Assembly: GCF_021245735.1 (NCBI RefSeq)
Contig: NZ_JAJISB010000004.1
Span: 273,535 to 337,534 of the forward strand
Reading direction: 5' to 3'
DNA from: Brevibacillus daliensis
GTDB taxonomy: Bacteria; Bacillota; Bacilli; Brevibacillales; Brevibacillaceae
DNA: 64,000 nt
The position numbers and the translations under genes were made by a program. Within the stretch, counting starts at the first letter, position 1. Every line of letters begins with the position of its first letter. Shown here piece after piece: positions 44,626 through 53,741 of this stretch. The notes under the pieces were generated by a model, which was not told the origin of the DNA, made no database searches, and was given only the letters and a program-made list of their open reading frames with translations.

Positions 44626-45060
44626 ATGGCATTTGAAAATCCGTCAAACGAACAACGAAAAGAAATTTTGGAACAAGCACAAGTAGTGGCAGTAGTTGGA
44701 TGCTCTAACAAGCCGGATCGTACCAGCTACATGATTGCAGAAGCACTGCAACACGCAGGATACACCATAATTCCTGTTAACCCGATTATTGCCGGGGAAA
44801 CGGTACTGGGTGAAAAGGTTGTGGCTTCATTAAAAGATATTGAAACACCAGTTGATATTGTGGACGTATTCCGTCGTAGTGAAGAGACATTTCCAATTGC
44901 TTTGGATACAATCAATATGAAACATACGCCGAAAGCCTTCTGGTTGCAACAAGGTGTTTATAATGAAGAAGCGGCTGACTTGGTAAAAAATAATGGAATT
45001 GAAGCGATTATGGATAAATGTATTAAAGTAGACCATGCCATTTTAGTAGGTCGCAAATAG
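44626..45060 (+). CDS. CoA-binding-domain protein (YccU family)
   Basis: A 144-residue Rossmann-like protein. VAVVGCSNKPDRTSYMIAEALQHAGY and IIPVNP are the CoA-binding motifs. The biological role of YccU-type proteins is unclear. I start at ATG 44626 (GAGGTGA upstream); a TTG two codons earlier is possible. It is likely co-transcribed with DUF309 and yuiH. Confidence 0.88.
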   Translation: MAFENPSNEQRKEILEQAQVVAVVGCSNKPDRTSYMIAEALQHAGYTIIPVNPIIAGETVLGEKVVASLKDIETPVDIVDVFRRSEETFPIALDTINMKHTPKAFWLQQGVYNEEAADLVKNNGIEAIMDKCIKVDHAILVGRK

Positions 45061-45096
45061 ACTCACGTAGGAGAAAAGAAGGGGCGAAGCAGTAGA

Positions 45097-45690
45097 ATGT
45101 TTTACGGACTTCCCAAGGAGAAAAATAATGATCGGGTACCACCGAATCAGCGTGTTACTACAGATTTTCCTGTGCTGCATTATGGTAATGTACCTGAGTA
45201 TAAGGATTTGACCAACTGGACTTTCAAGATTTTTGGATTGGTTGAGGTGGAAAAAACATTAAGCTTCGATCAAATGCTATCTCTACCCATGGCACAGGCA
45301 ACCAATGATATTCATTGTGTCACAGGCTGGTCCAAGTTCGACAACCTGTGGGAAGGAATTCCGGTGGAAGAAGTGGTCAAGCTTGTAAAGATTAAACCGG
45401 AAGTAAAGTATGTGATGCTACATGCGGAAGAAGGCTGGTCAACCAACATGCCACTAGCTGATTTCATGACGCCAGGTAACATGTTTGCCTTCAAGCATAA
45501 TGGAGAAGCTTTGACGCCAGAGCATGGCTATCCGCTTCGTTTTGTTTTATCCCATCTGTATTTCTGGAAAAGTGCCAAATGGATTCGCGGCATCGAGTTT
45601 ATGGAGAATGATCGCCCAGGATTCTGGGAGAAAAATGGATATCACATGTATGGGAATCCTTGGAAAGAAGAACGTTATGCCTGGGATTGA
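45097..45690 (+). CDS. yuiH: YuiH, sulfite-oxidase-like molybdopterin protein
   Basis: A 197-residue protein with only the molybdopterin domain of sulfite oxidases. The molybdenum ligand is Cys74 in DIHCVTGWSKFD. EGWSTNMPL and GYPLRFVLSHLYFWKSAKWIRGI are conserved. It has no signal peptide, haem domain or dimerisation domain, so the electron acceptor is unknown. ATG 45097 has a GAAGGGGCG region upstream. Confidence 0.88.
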   Translation: MFYGLPKEKNNDRVPPNQRVTTDFPVLHYGNVPEYKDLTNWTFKIFGLVEVEKTLSFDQMLSLPMAQATNDIHCVTGWSKFDNLWEGIPVEEVVKLVKIKPEVKYVMLHAEEGWSTNMPLADFMTPGNMFAFKHNGEALTPEHGYPLRFVLSHLYFWKSAKWIRGIEFMENDRPGFWEKNGYHMYGNPWKEERYAWD

Positions 45691-45735
45691 CATCATTGTA
45701 GGAAAGAAGAGGCGGGAGACCACCTCTTTTTTTTG

Positions 45736-45844
45736 ACTGTATCAGAAAGTATAAGCTTCTGGGCTTTACCTCCTGATACGCATGAGAAACATCCAATAAA
45801 GAAGGACCGGCTTCTTCGAAAGGACTTCGATAGAAGTTTTTTTA
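45736..45844 (+). repeat. Repeat R1, full copy
   Basis: ACTGTATCAGAAAGTATAAG, GGGCTTTACCTCCTGATACG, then GACTTCGATAGAAGTTTTT. It sits between the convergent yuiH and DUF2178-like genes and may terminate both. Confidence 0.8.
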
Positions 45845-45895
45845 AAGGAAAGAATATCAGCAGGAGTCTGTCGATTTTTCACTGGTTTTATAATC

Positions 45896-46195
45896 CTAGT
45901 ACTTTGTTTGGTAATAAAAGACTAAAATAAACCAGCTTCCCATTTGGACAAGTAGTAAGGTTCCCATAGCAGCAGCAACAGAAATGTTGGCCTTAAAAAT
46001 TACTGCAAGAAAGAGGATATATAATGTTGCAAGTGTTATGATCCATGAGGTAGCTCTAGCTTTCGTTCGAATCATGTGATGTCGCTCATCTAACCCGCGT
46101 TTTTTCTTTGCTAATTTATTTCCAGCATACATACCTGATAAACCGATGACAAGCCCACCAATCAAACCAAGTAAAGCAGCATATGTGTCCGTCAT
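45896..46195 (-). CDS. DUF2178-like membrane protein paired with an XRE repressor
   Basis: A 99-residue protein with three hydrophobic spans (about 7-25, 52-70 and 73-94) and a basic loop KLAKKKRGLDERHHMIRTKA. This architecture and the four-base ATGA overlap with an upstream XRE gene match a common Firmicute pair. Its function is unknown; it may sense membrane state or modulate the repressor. Confidence 0.75.
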   Translation of the reverse strand: MTDTYAALLGLIGGLVIGLSGMYAGNKLAKKKRGLDERHHMIRTKARATSWIITLATLYILFLAVIFKANISVAAAMGTLLLVQMGSWFILVFYYQTKY

Positions 46196-46398
46196 ATACT
46201 CTCATCTCCCTCAAAAATAAATAGATCTTCAATGAAACACCCAAAAATCTGAGCTAATTTATGGGCAAGTAGTAGGGAAGCATTATACTTACCGTTTTCT
46301 AGAGAATTAATGGTCTGTCTTGACACTCCCACTCTCTCCGACAACGTATCTTGTGACCAGCCTTGCTCTATACGCTTTTCGCGAACTCGATTCTTCAT
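46192..46398 (-). CDS. XRE-family repressor (YgzD-like)
   Basis: A 68-residue one-domain helix-turn-helix protein: MKNRVREKRIEQGWSQDTLS, then ERVGVSRQTINSLENGKY is the recognition region. ATG 46398 follows GGAGGTG. Three 16-bp palindromic sites overlap its promoter, which points to autorepression. It is translationally coupled to the membrane protein. Confidence 0.88.
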   Translation of the reverse strand: MKNRVREKRIEQGWSQDTLSERVGVSRQTINSLENGKYNASLLLAHKLAQIFGCFIEDLFIFEGDESI

Positions 46399-46412
46399 CC
46401 ATACACCTCCAT

Positions 46413-46472
46413 GTCAAGTTTGCTTTACGTAAAGTGTACTTTACATTTTGTTGAGTGTCAAGTTAACTTTAC
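46413..46472. promoter_or_regulatory. Three XRE operators
   Basis: O1 GTCAAGTTTGCTTTAC (46413-46428), O2 GTAAAGTGTACTTTAC (46429-46444, perfect palindrome) and O3 GTCAAGTTAACTTTAC (46457-46472). O1 and O2 abut; O3 starts 28 bases after O2 starts. The shared half-site is GTMAAGT. O3 covers the -35 and O2 the -10 of the promoter below; O1 lies between the promoter and the ribosome binding site. Confidence 0.75.
46433..46461 (-). promoter_or_regulatory. SigA promoter of the XRE pair
   Basis: On the minus strand TTGACA (46461-46456), a 17-base spacer, and TACACT (46438-46433). Transcription would start near 46426, inside operator O1. Confidence 0.7.
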
Positions 46473-46753
46473 AATGAAGGTATGATAGGATTTTCCACAA
46501 TAATAAGAGCGTGGATGGGTATATATGGTAAAATAATCTGGAATACGATTGGAAGGAGTGGGGAAATGCGGAGCGTACAAAGATTTTTTTAAGATAAGTA
46601 TAAAAGGCAATGTATTGAAAAAGTTGCAATTAAGCTAAAATATTTTTAATATATGAAAATACCTATTCTAAAATCTTACATGTTATGTAAATCATTTTTT
46701 TTATGATATGTAAGGTTTTAGATGAAAATAAATAAGGGAGAGTGATAAGGTAT

Positions 46754-47620
46754 ATGGCTAGACAACATAAAAAAAGAACGTTACTTACCAAATTGCTACA
46801 ATTCATTTTTATAACGATTGGGGCCATTCTGATGGGTGTGGCGTTGGAATTATTTCTGGTGCCAAACAAAGTAATTGATGGTGGGGTCGCCGGGATATCC
46901 ATCATGTTATCCTCTTTAACCAATCTGCCACTGGGAGCTTTCCTTTTCTTGCTCAACATACCATTCTTAATAATTGGTTATAAGCATATCGGAAAAACTT
47001 TTGCTATCGCGACGATGTACGGGATTGCCGTCATGTCAATAACCACCTATATGCTACATGATGTTCATGCCTTTACAGACGAGAAGATATTAGCTGTATT
47101 ATTCGGCGGTCTTATTCTAGGAATCGGTGTTGGTCTCGTTATTCGTTTTGGTGGTACACTGGACGGAACAGAGATTGTGGCAATATTAATTTCGAAAAAG
47201 ACTAGAATACCAATTGGTCAAATTATCATGATCATTAACGTTATTATTTTCACAACAGCTGGTTTTGTATTTGAATGGGATTCTGCGATGTACTCCATTT
47301 TTACCTACTATATTGCCTTTAAACTGATAGATGTTGTGGTCGAAGGTTTGAATGAATCAAAATCAGTTACGATTATCTCCAAAGAATACGAGGAAATTTC
47401 CGAAGCGATTATGAATAGATTAGGTCGTAACACGACTTACATCTATGCAAAAGGCGGTTACAGCAAAGAAGATACACAAATCATTTATTGTGTCGTAACT
47501 CGTCTTGAGGTATCAAAGCTTCGGACAATCGTGAATGAGATAGATAGTAAGGCGTTTATTGCAATTGAACACGTATCTGACGTAATGGGCGGTAATTTTG
47601 ACAAGAAAGCAATTCATTAA
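46754..47620 (+). CDS. YitT-family membrane protein
   Basis: A 288-residue protein with five to six hydrophobic spans (residues about 15-190) followed by a soluble DUF2179 domain (VTIISKEYEEISEAIMNRLGR, then IIYCVVTRLEVSKLR). GGVAGISIMLSS and FGGTLDGTEIVAILISKK are family motifs. The function of YitT proteins is not firmly known. I start at ATG 46754; a GTG at 46742 is possible. Two terminators follow. Confidence 0.87.
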   Translation: MARQHKKRTLLTKLLQFIFITIGAILMGVALELFLVPNKVIDGGVAGISIMLSSLTNLPLGAFLFLLNIPFLIIGYKHIGKTFAIATMYGIAVMSITTYMLHDVHAFTDEKILAVLFGGLILGIGVGLVIRFGGTLDGTEIVAILISKKTRIPIGQIIMIINVIIFTTAGFVFEWDSAMYSIFTYYIAFKLIDVVVEGLNESKSVTIISKEYEEISEAIMNRLGRNTTYIYAKGGYSKEDTQIIYCVVTRLEVSKLRTIVNEIDSKAFIAIEHVSDVMGGNFDKKAIH

Positions 47621-47628
47621 ATAAAGAA

Positions 47629-47654
47629 AAAAGAGGTGGATATCCGCCTCTTTT
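47629..47654 (+). terminator. Terminator of the yitT-family gene
   Basis: AAAGAGG and CCTCTTT flank a central GGATATCC; a T4 run follows. Confidence 0.75.
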
Positions 47655-47663
47655 AGACTGTCG

Positions 47664-47707
47664 ACAAACTCTTCTTATGCTACAAATATAAGGGGAGTTT
47701 GTTTTTT
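47664..47707 (+). terminator. Second terminator of the yitT-family gene
   Basis: ACAAACTC pairs with GAGTTTGT, followed by T6. Confidence 0.65.
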
Positions 47708-47719
47708 ATCAGAAAAATT

Positions 47720-48574
47720 TTAAAGTAATTGAATACCTACCCCGATTAATCCTGGGCCAGCGTGTACTCCTAATGCGGGACTGATTTGTCCTATTGTAAA
47801 GATGTTAACATTAGGAAGCAGCGGTACAAGGATTTCTTTAATTTGATTTGCTTCTTCTTCAGCATTGCTATGGGAAATAGCAACATTATACTTCTTTCGT
47901 TTATGTGCAAATTCAACAGCTATGTCCATTGCCTTTTTTATAGATTGTTTTCTTCCACGAACTTTAGCGACTGTATAATAAACCCCATCCTCGTTACAAG
48001 AAATAATTGGCTTAAGGTTGAGGACATTTCCCAAAATAGAGGAGACTAAGCCAATCCGTCCACCTTTTTGGAGATATTCCAAGGTAGAGACACAGAAGAA
48101 TATTTTAGAATTGGAGATGTTAGTAGAAACGGTCTGAATCAACGTATCCCAATCCATCCCTTCCTCAATGTATTCTGCAGCTTGAACGGCGTTAAATCCA
48201 CTTCCCATCCCAATATTTTTGGTATCAAGAACAAAAATATCTAATCCCTCGTATTCACTCCCGATCAAATTAATTACGTTATGTGTTCCGCTTAATCCGC
48301 TGGAGATTGTAACTGCTAATACTTTTTCATAGCCATCTGCCTTGATTTGATCCAGGATTCCGACAATGTAACTTCCGCTAGGCAATGATGTTTTTGGTAT
48401 TTCGACAGGAAGGCGATTGTATACTTCTTCTGCGGTAATATCAACACCATCTAAATATTCTTTATCTCGATAATTTATTTTTAATGGAACGACATACAAG
48501 TTATATTTTTTAACTAAATCCAAGGGAATATCAGTACAAGAGTCTACCAAGATAGCAATTTTTTGCTGATTCAT
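47720..48574 (-). CDS. DegV-family fatty-acid-binding protein
   Basis: A 284-residue DegV/FakB-type protein, which binds a fatty acid for phosphorylation by a FakA kinase. VDSCTDIP, KTSLPSG, TISSGLSGTHN and the C-terminal GPGLIGVG-type ending are present. No FakA gene lies in the window. I start at ATG 48574 (GGAAAGGAT upstream). The DUF1836 gene lies upstream on the same strand, with an R1 fragment between. Confidence 0.87.
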   Translation of the reverse strand: MNQQKIAILVDSCTDIPLDLVKKYNLYVVPLKINYRDKEYLDGVDITAEEVYNRLPVEIPKTSLPSGSYIVGILDQIKADGYEKVLAVTISSGLSGTHNVINLIGSEYEGLDIFVLDTKNIGMGSGFNAVQAAEYIEEGMDWDTLIQTVSTNISNSKIFFCVSTLEYLQKGGRIGLVSSILGNVLNLKPIISCNEDGVYYTVAKVRGRKQSIKKAMDIAVEFAHKRKKYNVAISHSNAEEEANQIKEILVPLLPNVNIFTIGQISPALGVHAGPGLIGVGIQLL

Positions 48575-48611
48575 TTTTGATCCTTTCCTGTATCTAATGA
48601 TGTCTTTTTTT

Positions 48612-48682
48612 ATGTATCCGAATGTTATAAACGGCGGAGAGGTTCTTCCTGATACGCATGAAAACATCTTACTTAAGAAGTA
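48612..48682 (+). repeat. Repeat R1, diverged copy lacking its tail
   Basis: TGTATCCGAATGTTATAAAC, GGCGGAGAGGTTCTTCC, then TGATACGCATGAAAACATC. It resembles R1 for about 70 bases and then stops. Confidence 0.6.
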
Positions 48683-48698
48683 CTACCCTTATCTTGTC

Positions 48699-49259
48699 CT
48701 ATTCTGATTCTTTTGCTTTTGAAGTAACTTCCTTTTGGATTTGAATCGTCTTTTCAGCAATGATTTTGCTGGCAAATGCAAGAGTAGCCATTCGTAATGC
48801 GAGATTTTCTGTCGTTATTTTCTCGTGAAGAATAGGTGTTATCTTATTGGAGCCCATATGAGCACTTATGGCTTGCAGCGCCTTTTCTTGTTCTTCGCAG
48901 AATAGGTTAAATGCTTCTTTTGTTCCATTTACTTTGGACTGAAATATGATTCCATTACGTACCTCTGCAATAGTAAGCACCTGTTTTAAGATTGAGATCG
49001 CAATTAAATAGGCAATATGCGTACGTGTGTATCGCTTTTTGATGGGAGGCGGGATAAGCCCGAGCTTCACATAATTATTTATCATAGCGGGAGTAATAAT
49101 TTTACTATCATCATTTGACAGCAGCTTAAGATATTTTTCAATCAAAGTGACAACCTGATCCATATAAAGATCTATATCAGGAAGTTCTTGCCAACGTGGC
49201 AAATGATACCCAGCTAGTTGTTCACTCCATTTTATCAATTCTGACTCAACGTCTTTCAT
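48699..49259 (-). CDS. DUF1836-family protein
   Basis: A 186-residue protein of the DUF1836 family, with a MerR-like segment ITPAMINNYVKLGLIPPPIKKRYTRTHIAYLI at about 60-92. The family is often found next to DegV genes in Firmicutes, as here. It may regulate the neighbour (inference). I start at ATG 49259 because GGAGG is 8 bases upstream; the codons before it overlap that site. Confidence 0.8.
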   Translation of the reverse strand: MKDVESELIKWSEQLAGYHLPRWQELPDIDLYMDQVVTLIEKYLKLLSNDDSKIITPAMINNYVKLGLIPPPIKKRYTRTHIAYLIAISILKQVLTIAEVRNGIIFQSKVNGTKEAFNLFCEEQEKALQAISAHMGSNKITPILHEKITTENLALRMATLAFASKIIAEKTIQIQKEVTSKAKESE

Positions 49260-49525
49260 TTTCTTAACCTCCATATCTCCTTGATGCAATAATATAGTAA
49301 CCTAATAGAAATAATGAGTCAATCTAGACATAATAACTAGATTGTGAAGAAAAACTACTAATAACAGGTGTGCAAAATAAAAAATTCCCTCAATGACAAG
49401 GAGCATTTCCTGTCAGTGAAGGACTTGTTTCTAAGGCATTATATACAAGGCAGATTGTGATGCATGTGGAAAGGAGGATAGGACTTTTTCGCACTGGAGT
49501 AGTTCCTTATCAATTATCGAAAAAA

Positions 49526-49551
49526 AAGAAAAGAGGCGGATAAGCGCCTCT
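49526..49551 (-). terminator. Terminator overlapping the Asp23-family stop
   Basis: AGAGGCG and CGCCTCT stem (49532-49551). On the minus strand TTTCTTTTTTTT follows. Confidence 0.85.
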
Positions 49552-49957
49552 AGTTTGCTTCCAATAATTTGGTTTGTGCAGCGGTGGGTGCATCTTCTTC
49601 TTTTAAAGAAACACCATCAACAATAACGTTAACAGCAACTACATGTAAACCTGTCATGTTTTGAATGGCATCATGAACGTTAACTTGCAGTTGTCTGCAA
49701 ACCTCATGAATAGGAAGACCATATTTTACAATAATGCGTAAGTCAATGGAGGTTTCGACTTCTCCTACATCGACAGCAACACCTTTTTGAACATTTTTTC
49801 CGGTTAATCGCTTAGCCCATCCTTCAGATAAGCCACCTGACATTGCGATTACACCTGGTGTTTCACTAGCAACCACTCCAGCAATGGTAGCCACTACATC
49901 ATTAGCGATACGGACAGTCTCTTTTTTTGGTTCGTTCGCTGTGTTATCTTGTGCCAT
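49550..49957 (-). CDS. Asp23/Gls24-family envelope stress protein
   Basis: A 135-residue Asp23/YloU-type protein. VRIANDVVATIAGVVASETPGV and VDVGEVETSIDLRIIVKYG, then IHEVCRQLQVNVHDAIQNMTGL are the conserved blocks. Such proteins associate with the membrane and help cell-envelope homeostasis. ATG 49957 follows AAGGAGG. It is a single gene. Confidence 0.88.
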   Translation of the reverse strand: MAQDNTANEPKKETVRIANDVVATIAGVVASETPGVIAMSGGLSEGWAKRLTGKNVQKGVAVDVGEVETSIDLRIIVKYGLPIHEVCRQLQVNVHDAIQNMTGLHVVAVNVIVDGVSLKEEDAPTAAQTKLLEAN

Positions 49958-50059
49958 TACCCATTCCTCCTTTTAGGTATGTATACATATATAACTATAC
50001 TAAAAATGATAAGAGTTGAGTGGAAAACATATTACAATATATCGGAATATTTTAGGAAA

Positions 50060-50099
50060 GAAGCAAGAGTCAGGTCTTGCTAGTTGCGACTCTTGCTTC
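50060..50099 (-). terminator. Stem-loop downstream of the LysM gene
   Basis: GAAGCAAGAGTC pairs with GACTCTTGCTTC. On the minus strand it is followed by TTTCC only. Confidence 0.65.
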
Positions 50100-50130
50100 A
50101 AGATTGTTACCGATTAAACTGGAAAATCAA

Positions 50131-50886
50131 TTAGCATGCAAACAAAGTAGGGAACTGTTTGACAATACCAGCTGTTAAAGCATCTGCCATCATTAGCGCT
50201 TGTTGCTCGATTTTGTCAAAAGTAGCGATATCTGAGGCAAAATCATTATGGATTCGATACCCCGCCTCTTGCTCTGTTAATCCCAAGTGTTCATATAGCA
50301 TTTTTTGTAGATCTCTCATTGGCCAATTAGGGTTAATGCTGCTAAGGAAAGCGGCAATGTCATCCGCGTTTTTATACCATCGCTTTTCGATCCGGGCTGC
50401 AGCATTGCTATCTCCAGCTTTTACTGCTTTAACAAGTTCTGCGCCAATTACCAGATGTTCCGTGAAAAGCTGATTAAAAATCGCAGCGTTTTTCTCGCCA
50501 TAGTAAGGCTTAATTAAGTTAGCAATATCAGGGGGGTTACGCAGCAATCGTTTTGTTACGAACTGCTCGTCAGGAAGATTGGCAGCTATGCTAATAATGA
50601 GCATTCTCGCCCAGTATACATGTTGCTCCCACAACATACGCATCTGATTTGATAATTGAACCTCTGCCATACAAATGCATTCAGATGAAGGTGCTGGATT
50701 GTTTGGCATATTGTGCCTGGCAATGGGAATATAAATAGTCTGACCAATCATGAGCTGATAGGGATCTACCCCAGGATTAGCGGCAACAATATGATCTACA
50801 GAGATACCATATTCCTGGGCTAGCCGCCAGTAGCTATCACCAGGTTGAACTGCATAAGGAAACAGGTCAAACGAATGTGACCACAT
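50131..50886 (-). CDS. LysM-domain protein with a helical C-terminal domain
   Basis: A 251-residue protein. A LysM peptidoglycan-binding motif covers residues 11-54 (YAVQPGDSYWRLAQEYGI to GQTIYIP). Residues 75-251 are helical and resemble acetylglutamate-kinase-like/DUF-type ferritin-like helices, with WARMLIISIAANLPD and HLVIGAELVKAVKAGD. No signal peptide precedes LysM, as in several spore-associated LysM proteins. ATG 50886 follows AAAGGAG. Function unknown. Confidence 0.75.
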   Translation of the reverse strand: MWSHSFDLFPYAVQPGDSYWRLAQEYGISVDHIVAANPGVDPYQLMIGQTIYIPIARHNMPNNPAPSSECICMAEVQLSNQMRMLWEQHVYWARMLIISIAANLPDEQFVTKRLLRNPPDIANLIKPYYGEKNAAIFNQLFTEHLVIGAELVKAVKAGDSNAAARIEKRWYKNADDIAAFLSSINPNWPMRDLQKMLYEHLGLTEQEAGYRIHNDFASDIATFDKIEQQALMMADALTAGIVKQFPTLFAC

Positions 50887-51064
50887 ATCTTTTCTCCTTT
50901 CTACACGTACCAATTGGATTAAATGTTTTGCTTACTTTCATAAAGGGTACAGATGCCTACTTAATATATGCAGGGGAGCGTAAAATGGTAATCGAAATGG
51001 AACAAGAAAGAAAATCGGTCTAAAGTGTTCAAATACTGATCATTAATAAGGAGATGTCCTATTT

Positions 51065-51262
51065 ATGCTTTTTTTACTTGCCATTATTTGTCCACCATTA
51101 GCTGTTTTGTTTGCTGGGCGACCGGGAAGTGCGATTTTAAACCTTATTTTAACGCTGTGTCTTTGGATTCCAGGTGTTATCCACGCCATTCTAGTTGTGA
51201 ATGATGCTAAATCAGATAAAAGGAATAAAAAATTGATTAGAGCTATGCGAAGAAAAGAGTAA
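51065..51262 (+). CDS. YqaE/Pmp3-family membrane peptide
   Basis: A 65-residue protein with two membrane spans joined by GRPGSAILN, and a basic tail (KSDKRNKKLIRAMRRKE). IICPPLAVLFAGR and LCLWIPGVIHAILVV fit the Pmp3/UPF0057 family, which is linked to membrane potential and stress in other organisms. ATG 51065 follows AAGGAGA. Confidence 0.82.
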   Translation: MLFLLAIICPPLAVLFAGRPGSAILNLILTLCLWIPGVIHAILVVNDAKSDKRNKKLIRAMRRKE

Positions 51263-51400
51263 AGAACTTATGGATAGAACTTTCTGCAATTACTTGCAGG
51301 GATTTTTTATGGAATCCACCATGCGCATACGTAAGCTTGGTTCTCTCCAAATAGCGTGTGGATCATGTACTCAAAAGTACGAGGGTCTACACGTTTTTTT

Positions 51401-51440
51401 CTGTATCAAATTGCATAAACGTGGTAGAGGTTTTTCTTAC
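51401..51440 (+). repeat. Repeat R1 fragment
   Basis: CTGTATCAAATTGCATAAAC joined directly to TAGAGGTTTTTCTTAC looks like the two ends of R1 with the middle deleted. Confidence 0.4.
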
Positions 51441-51468
51441 ACGTCGTTCTAGTTTCACAATACTGCAA

Positions 51469-51501
51469 TATAATGATACTGATTCTTATGTTATCATTAT
51501 A
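51469..51501. promoter_or_regulatory. Inverted repeat upstream of catalase (PerR-like)
   Basis: TATAATGATA (51469-51478) and TATCATTATA (51492-51501) are perfect inverted copies 13 bases apart. Each resembles half of the PerR/Fur box TTATAATNATTATAA. A peroxide-regulated operator is plausible because katA is a classic PerR target. Confidence 0.45.
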
Positions 51502-51592
51502 ATAGTTACTTTATTCATAAAAGTTGTTATTTTCAACAAATTTCCAAAATGCTTACATATGTAAAATACACCTGATGGAGGATGGTTTACTT

Positions 51593-53107
51593 ATGGAAGA
51601 TAAAGACAAAAAATTAACAACTAGTCATGGTAATCCGGTATCAAATGACCAGGCATCAGAAACAACGGGTAAGAGAGATGGCTATGCGATGTTGCAGGAT
51701 GTTCATCTAGTAGAAAAACTGGCGCATTTTAACCGGGAAAGAATTCCAGAAAGAGTCGTTCATGCAAAAGGTGCTGGGGCAAAAGGATACTTTGAGGTAA
51801 CAAACGACTTATCCACGTATACAAAAGCAGATTTTTTATCGGAGGTTGGCAAGAAAACGGATTTATTTGCCCGCTTCTCTACAGTTGGTGGAGAGAAGGG
51901 CTCCGCAGATGCAGAGCGTGACCCACGCGGATTTGCTGTTAAGTTCTACACCAAGGAGGGGAATTACGACCTCGTCGGAAACAATACCCCGATCTTTTTC
52001 ATTCGTGATGCCATCAAGTTCCCTGATTTTATTCATACGCAAAAAAGAAATCCACAAACAAACTTACCTGATCCTAATGCCGTTTGGGACTTCTTTTCCT
52101 TAACTCCAGAATCACTTCATCAGGTAACCATCCTGTTCTCTGACAGAGGTACTCCACAAGATTACCGTCATATGGATGGTCACTCTAGCCATACCTACAT
52201 GTGGTACAACAAGGATAATGATTATGTTTGGGTAAAATATCACTTTAAAACTGATCAGGGACATAAAACATTAACTGCTAAGCAGGCAGAAGAAATAAAA
52301 GGGAAAGATCCGAATCATGCGACGCGTGACCTTTTCTATGCGATTGATAAAGGAGACTTCCCTTCCTGGAGCGTGAATGTACAGATTATGACTCCAGAGC
52401 AGGCGAAGGAATATCAATTCGATCCATTTGATGTTACAAAAGTCTGGTATCATTCTGATTTCCCATTGATTCCATTAGGTAAAATGGTATTAAATGAAAA
52501 TCCGGACAATTACCACTCCGAAGTAGAGCAAGTTGCTTTTGCCCCAAGCTCGATTGTTCCTGGTATCGGCTTCTCTCCTGATAAATTGTTACAAGGCAGA
52601 ATTTTTGCCTATCAGGACGCACATCGTTATCGTTTAGGTGCTAACCACCATCAAATCGGAGTTAATGCTCCTAAGCATACAAAAGGTATGACTTATCAAC
52701 GTGATGGCTATATGAGTGTAGATGGCAATGGGGGAAGCGGACCTAACTATTATCCAAATAGCGTGGCTGGTACACCTAGACCTGATTTGGCATTTGCACC
52801 ACCTGTCATTGAGGTTCAAGCTATTATTGATCGCCATACCAGACCAGATGAGGATGTAGACTATATTCAAGCTGGAGAATTGTACAGAAGAGTTTTAAAC
52901 GAAGAACATAAGAATCACCTTGTCCATAACATCGCCGGCCATTTAGGTGGAGCTAAAGAGAATCTTCAATACAGACAAACCGCATTATTCTACAAAGCGG
53001 ATGCAGATTATGGAACAAGAGTTGCTACTCTTCTGGGCTTAGATACAGAACGAGTACAGCAGCTTGCAAGCATGTCACAGGAAGAGAGAGTAAATGCTAC
53101 TTTATAA
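51593..53107 (+). CDS. katA: Vegetative-type monofunctional catalase
   Basis: A 504-residue haem catalase of the small-subunit clade. The catalytic His57 is in [17 protein letters not shown], Asn130 in GNNTPIFF, and the haem-ligand Tyr near 340 in [33 protein letters not shown] is intact. It breaks hydrogen peroxide into water and oxygen. I start at ATG 51593 (GGAGG 11 bases upstream). It is a single gene with a shared terminator. Confidence 0.96.
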   Translation: MEDKDKKLTTSHGNPVSNDQASETTGKRDGYAMLQDVHLVEKLAHFNRERIPERVVHAKGAGAKGYFEVTNDLSTYTKADFLSEVGKKTDLFARFSTVGGEKGSADAERDPRGFAVKFYTKEGNYDLVGNNTPIFFIRDAIKFPDFIHTQKRNPQTNLPDPNAVWDFFSLTPESLHQVTILFSDRGTPQDYRHMDGHSSHTYMWYNKDNDYVWVKYHFKTDQGHKTLTAKQAEEIKGKDPNHATRDLFYAIDKGDFPSWSVNVQIMTPEQAKEYQFDPFDVTKVWYHSDFPLIPLGKMVLNENPDNYHSEVEQVAFAPSSIVPGIGFSPDKLLQGRIFAYQDAHRYRLGANHHQIGVNAPKHTKGMTYQRDGYMSVDGNGGSGPNYYPNSVAGTPRPDLAFAPPVIEVQAIIDRHTRPDEDVDYIQAGELYRRVLNEEHKNHLVHNIAGHLGGAKENLQYRQTALFYKADADYGTRVATLLGLDTERVQQLASMSQEERVNATL

Positions 53108-53129
53108 GTAAGCAGTCTCTATATCTAAT

Positions 53130-53168
53130 AAAAGCGGACATCTCATATAAGGAGAATGTCCGCTTTTT
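53130..53168. terminator. Bidirectional terminator between katA and the Rrf2 gene
   Basis: AAAAGCGGACAT pairs with ATGTCCGCTTTT around 14 bases, with T or A runs on both sides. Confidence 0.88.
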
Positions 53169-53202
53169 AGATTCATTTTCGAATTATTACATGTAGGTAC
53201 AA

Positions 53203-53694
53203 TTATTTAGCAAGTTGGTTGGCAATCCACGTATTAATCGTATCAAGCTTATGCTGCGGATAGGTACTTCTTGCTGTCTCAAAGAATGTAGATAGAGTAT
53301 GGCGTTGTAAGACAGATTTCCAGGCCAGCTCTGCTTCGTCCATTATCACTTCAAAAGCACAATGCCCTTCCTTCAACGATTGATTTTCCTTGGTGAAAAG
53401 ATGTGTAAAAACTCCACTTTGTCGATAAAGTGATTCAACGCCTTCCACAGCTAGATAGACGTCATACACAGTAACTGTACATGGAGATTTAGCTAAAGAA
53501 AAACCACCTTTTATTCCAGGTGAAGAGTAGATTAACCCAGCTTCAACCAGTTTTCTCATCAATTTTTTTAAATAAGAAGTCGATACACCAAGGCATTCAC
53601 TTAATGATTCCGCTGATAACGTGTTACGGTCAGGTAAATGGGAGAGAATAAACATCGTATAAACAGCTTGTTCGATCCCAGATTTCATACGCAT
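53203..53694 (-). CDS. Rrf2-family transcriptional regulator
   Basis: A 163-residue winged-helix protein of the Rrf2 family: LSAESLSECLGVSTSYLKKLMRKLVEAGLIYSSPG, then KGGFSLAKSP. IscR and NsrR carry three cluster cysteines; here only one Cys (GHCAF) is in that region, so it is probably not an Fe-S sensor. The longer C-terminus (LAWKSVLQRHTLSTFFE) is like YwnA-type members. The ATG at 53694 has AAGGAGG 12 bases away; a second ATG two codons on is possible. Confidence 0.85.
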   Translation of the reverse strand: MRMKSGIEQAVYTMFILSHLPDRNTLSAESLSECLGVSTSYLKKLMRKLVEAGLIYSSPGIKGGFSLAKSPCTVTVYDVYLAVEGVESLYRQSGVFTHLFTKENQSLKEGHCAFEVIMDEAELAWKSVLQRHTLSTFFETARSTYPQHKLDTINTWIANQLAK

Positions 53695-53726
53695 GAAGAA
53701 ATAACCTCCTTGTTTATATCTATTGG

Positions 53727-53741
53727 AGATAATTATTATCT
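53727..53741. promoter_or_regulatory. Palindrome upstream of the Rrf2 gene
   Basis: AGATAATTATTATCT is a perfect odd palindrome, and an outer ATAACCT (53701) / AGGTTAT (53742) pair flanks the region. It lies about 35 bases before the Rrf2 start and may be its own operator. Confidence 0.45.
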
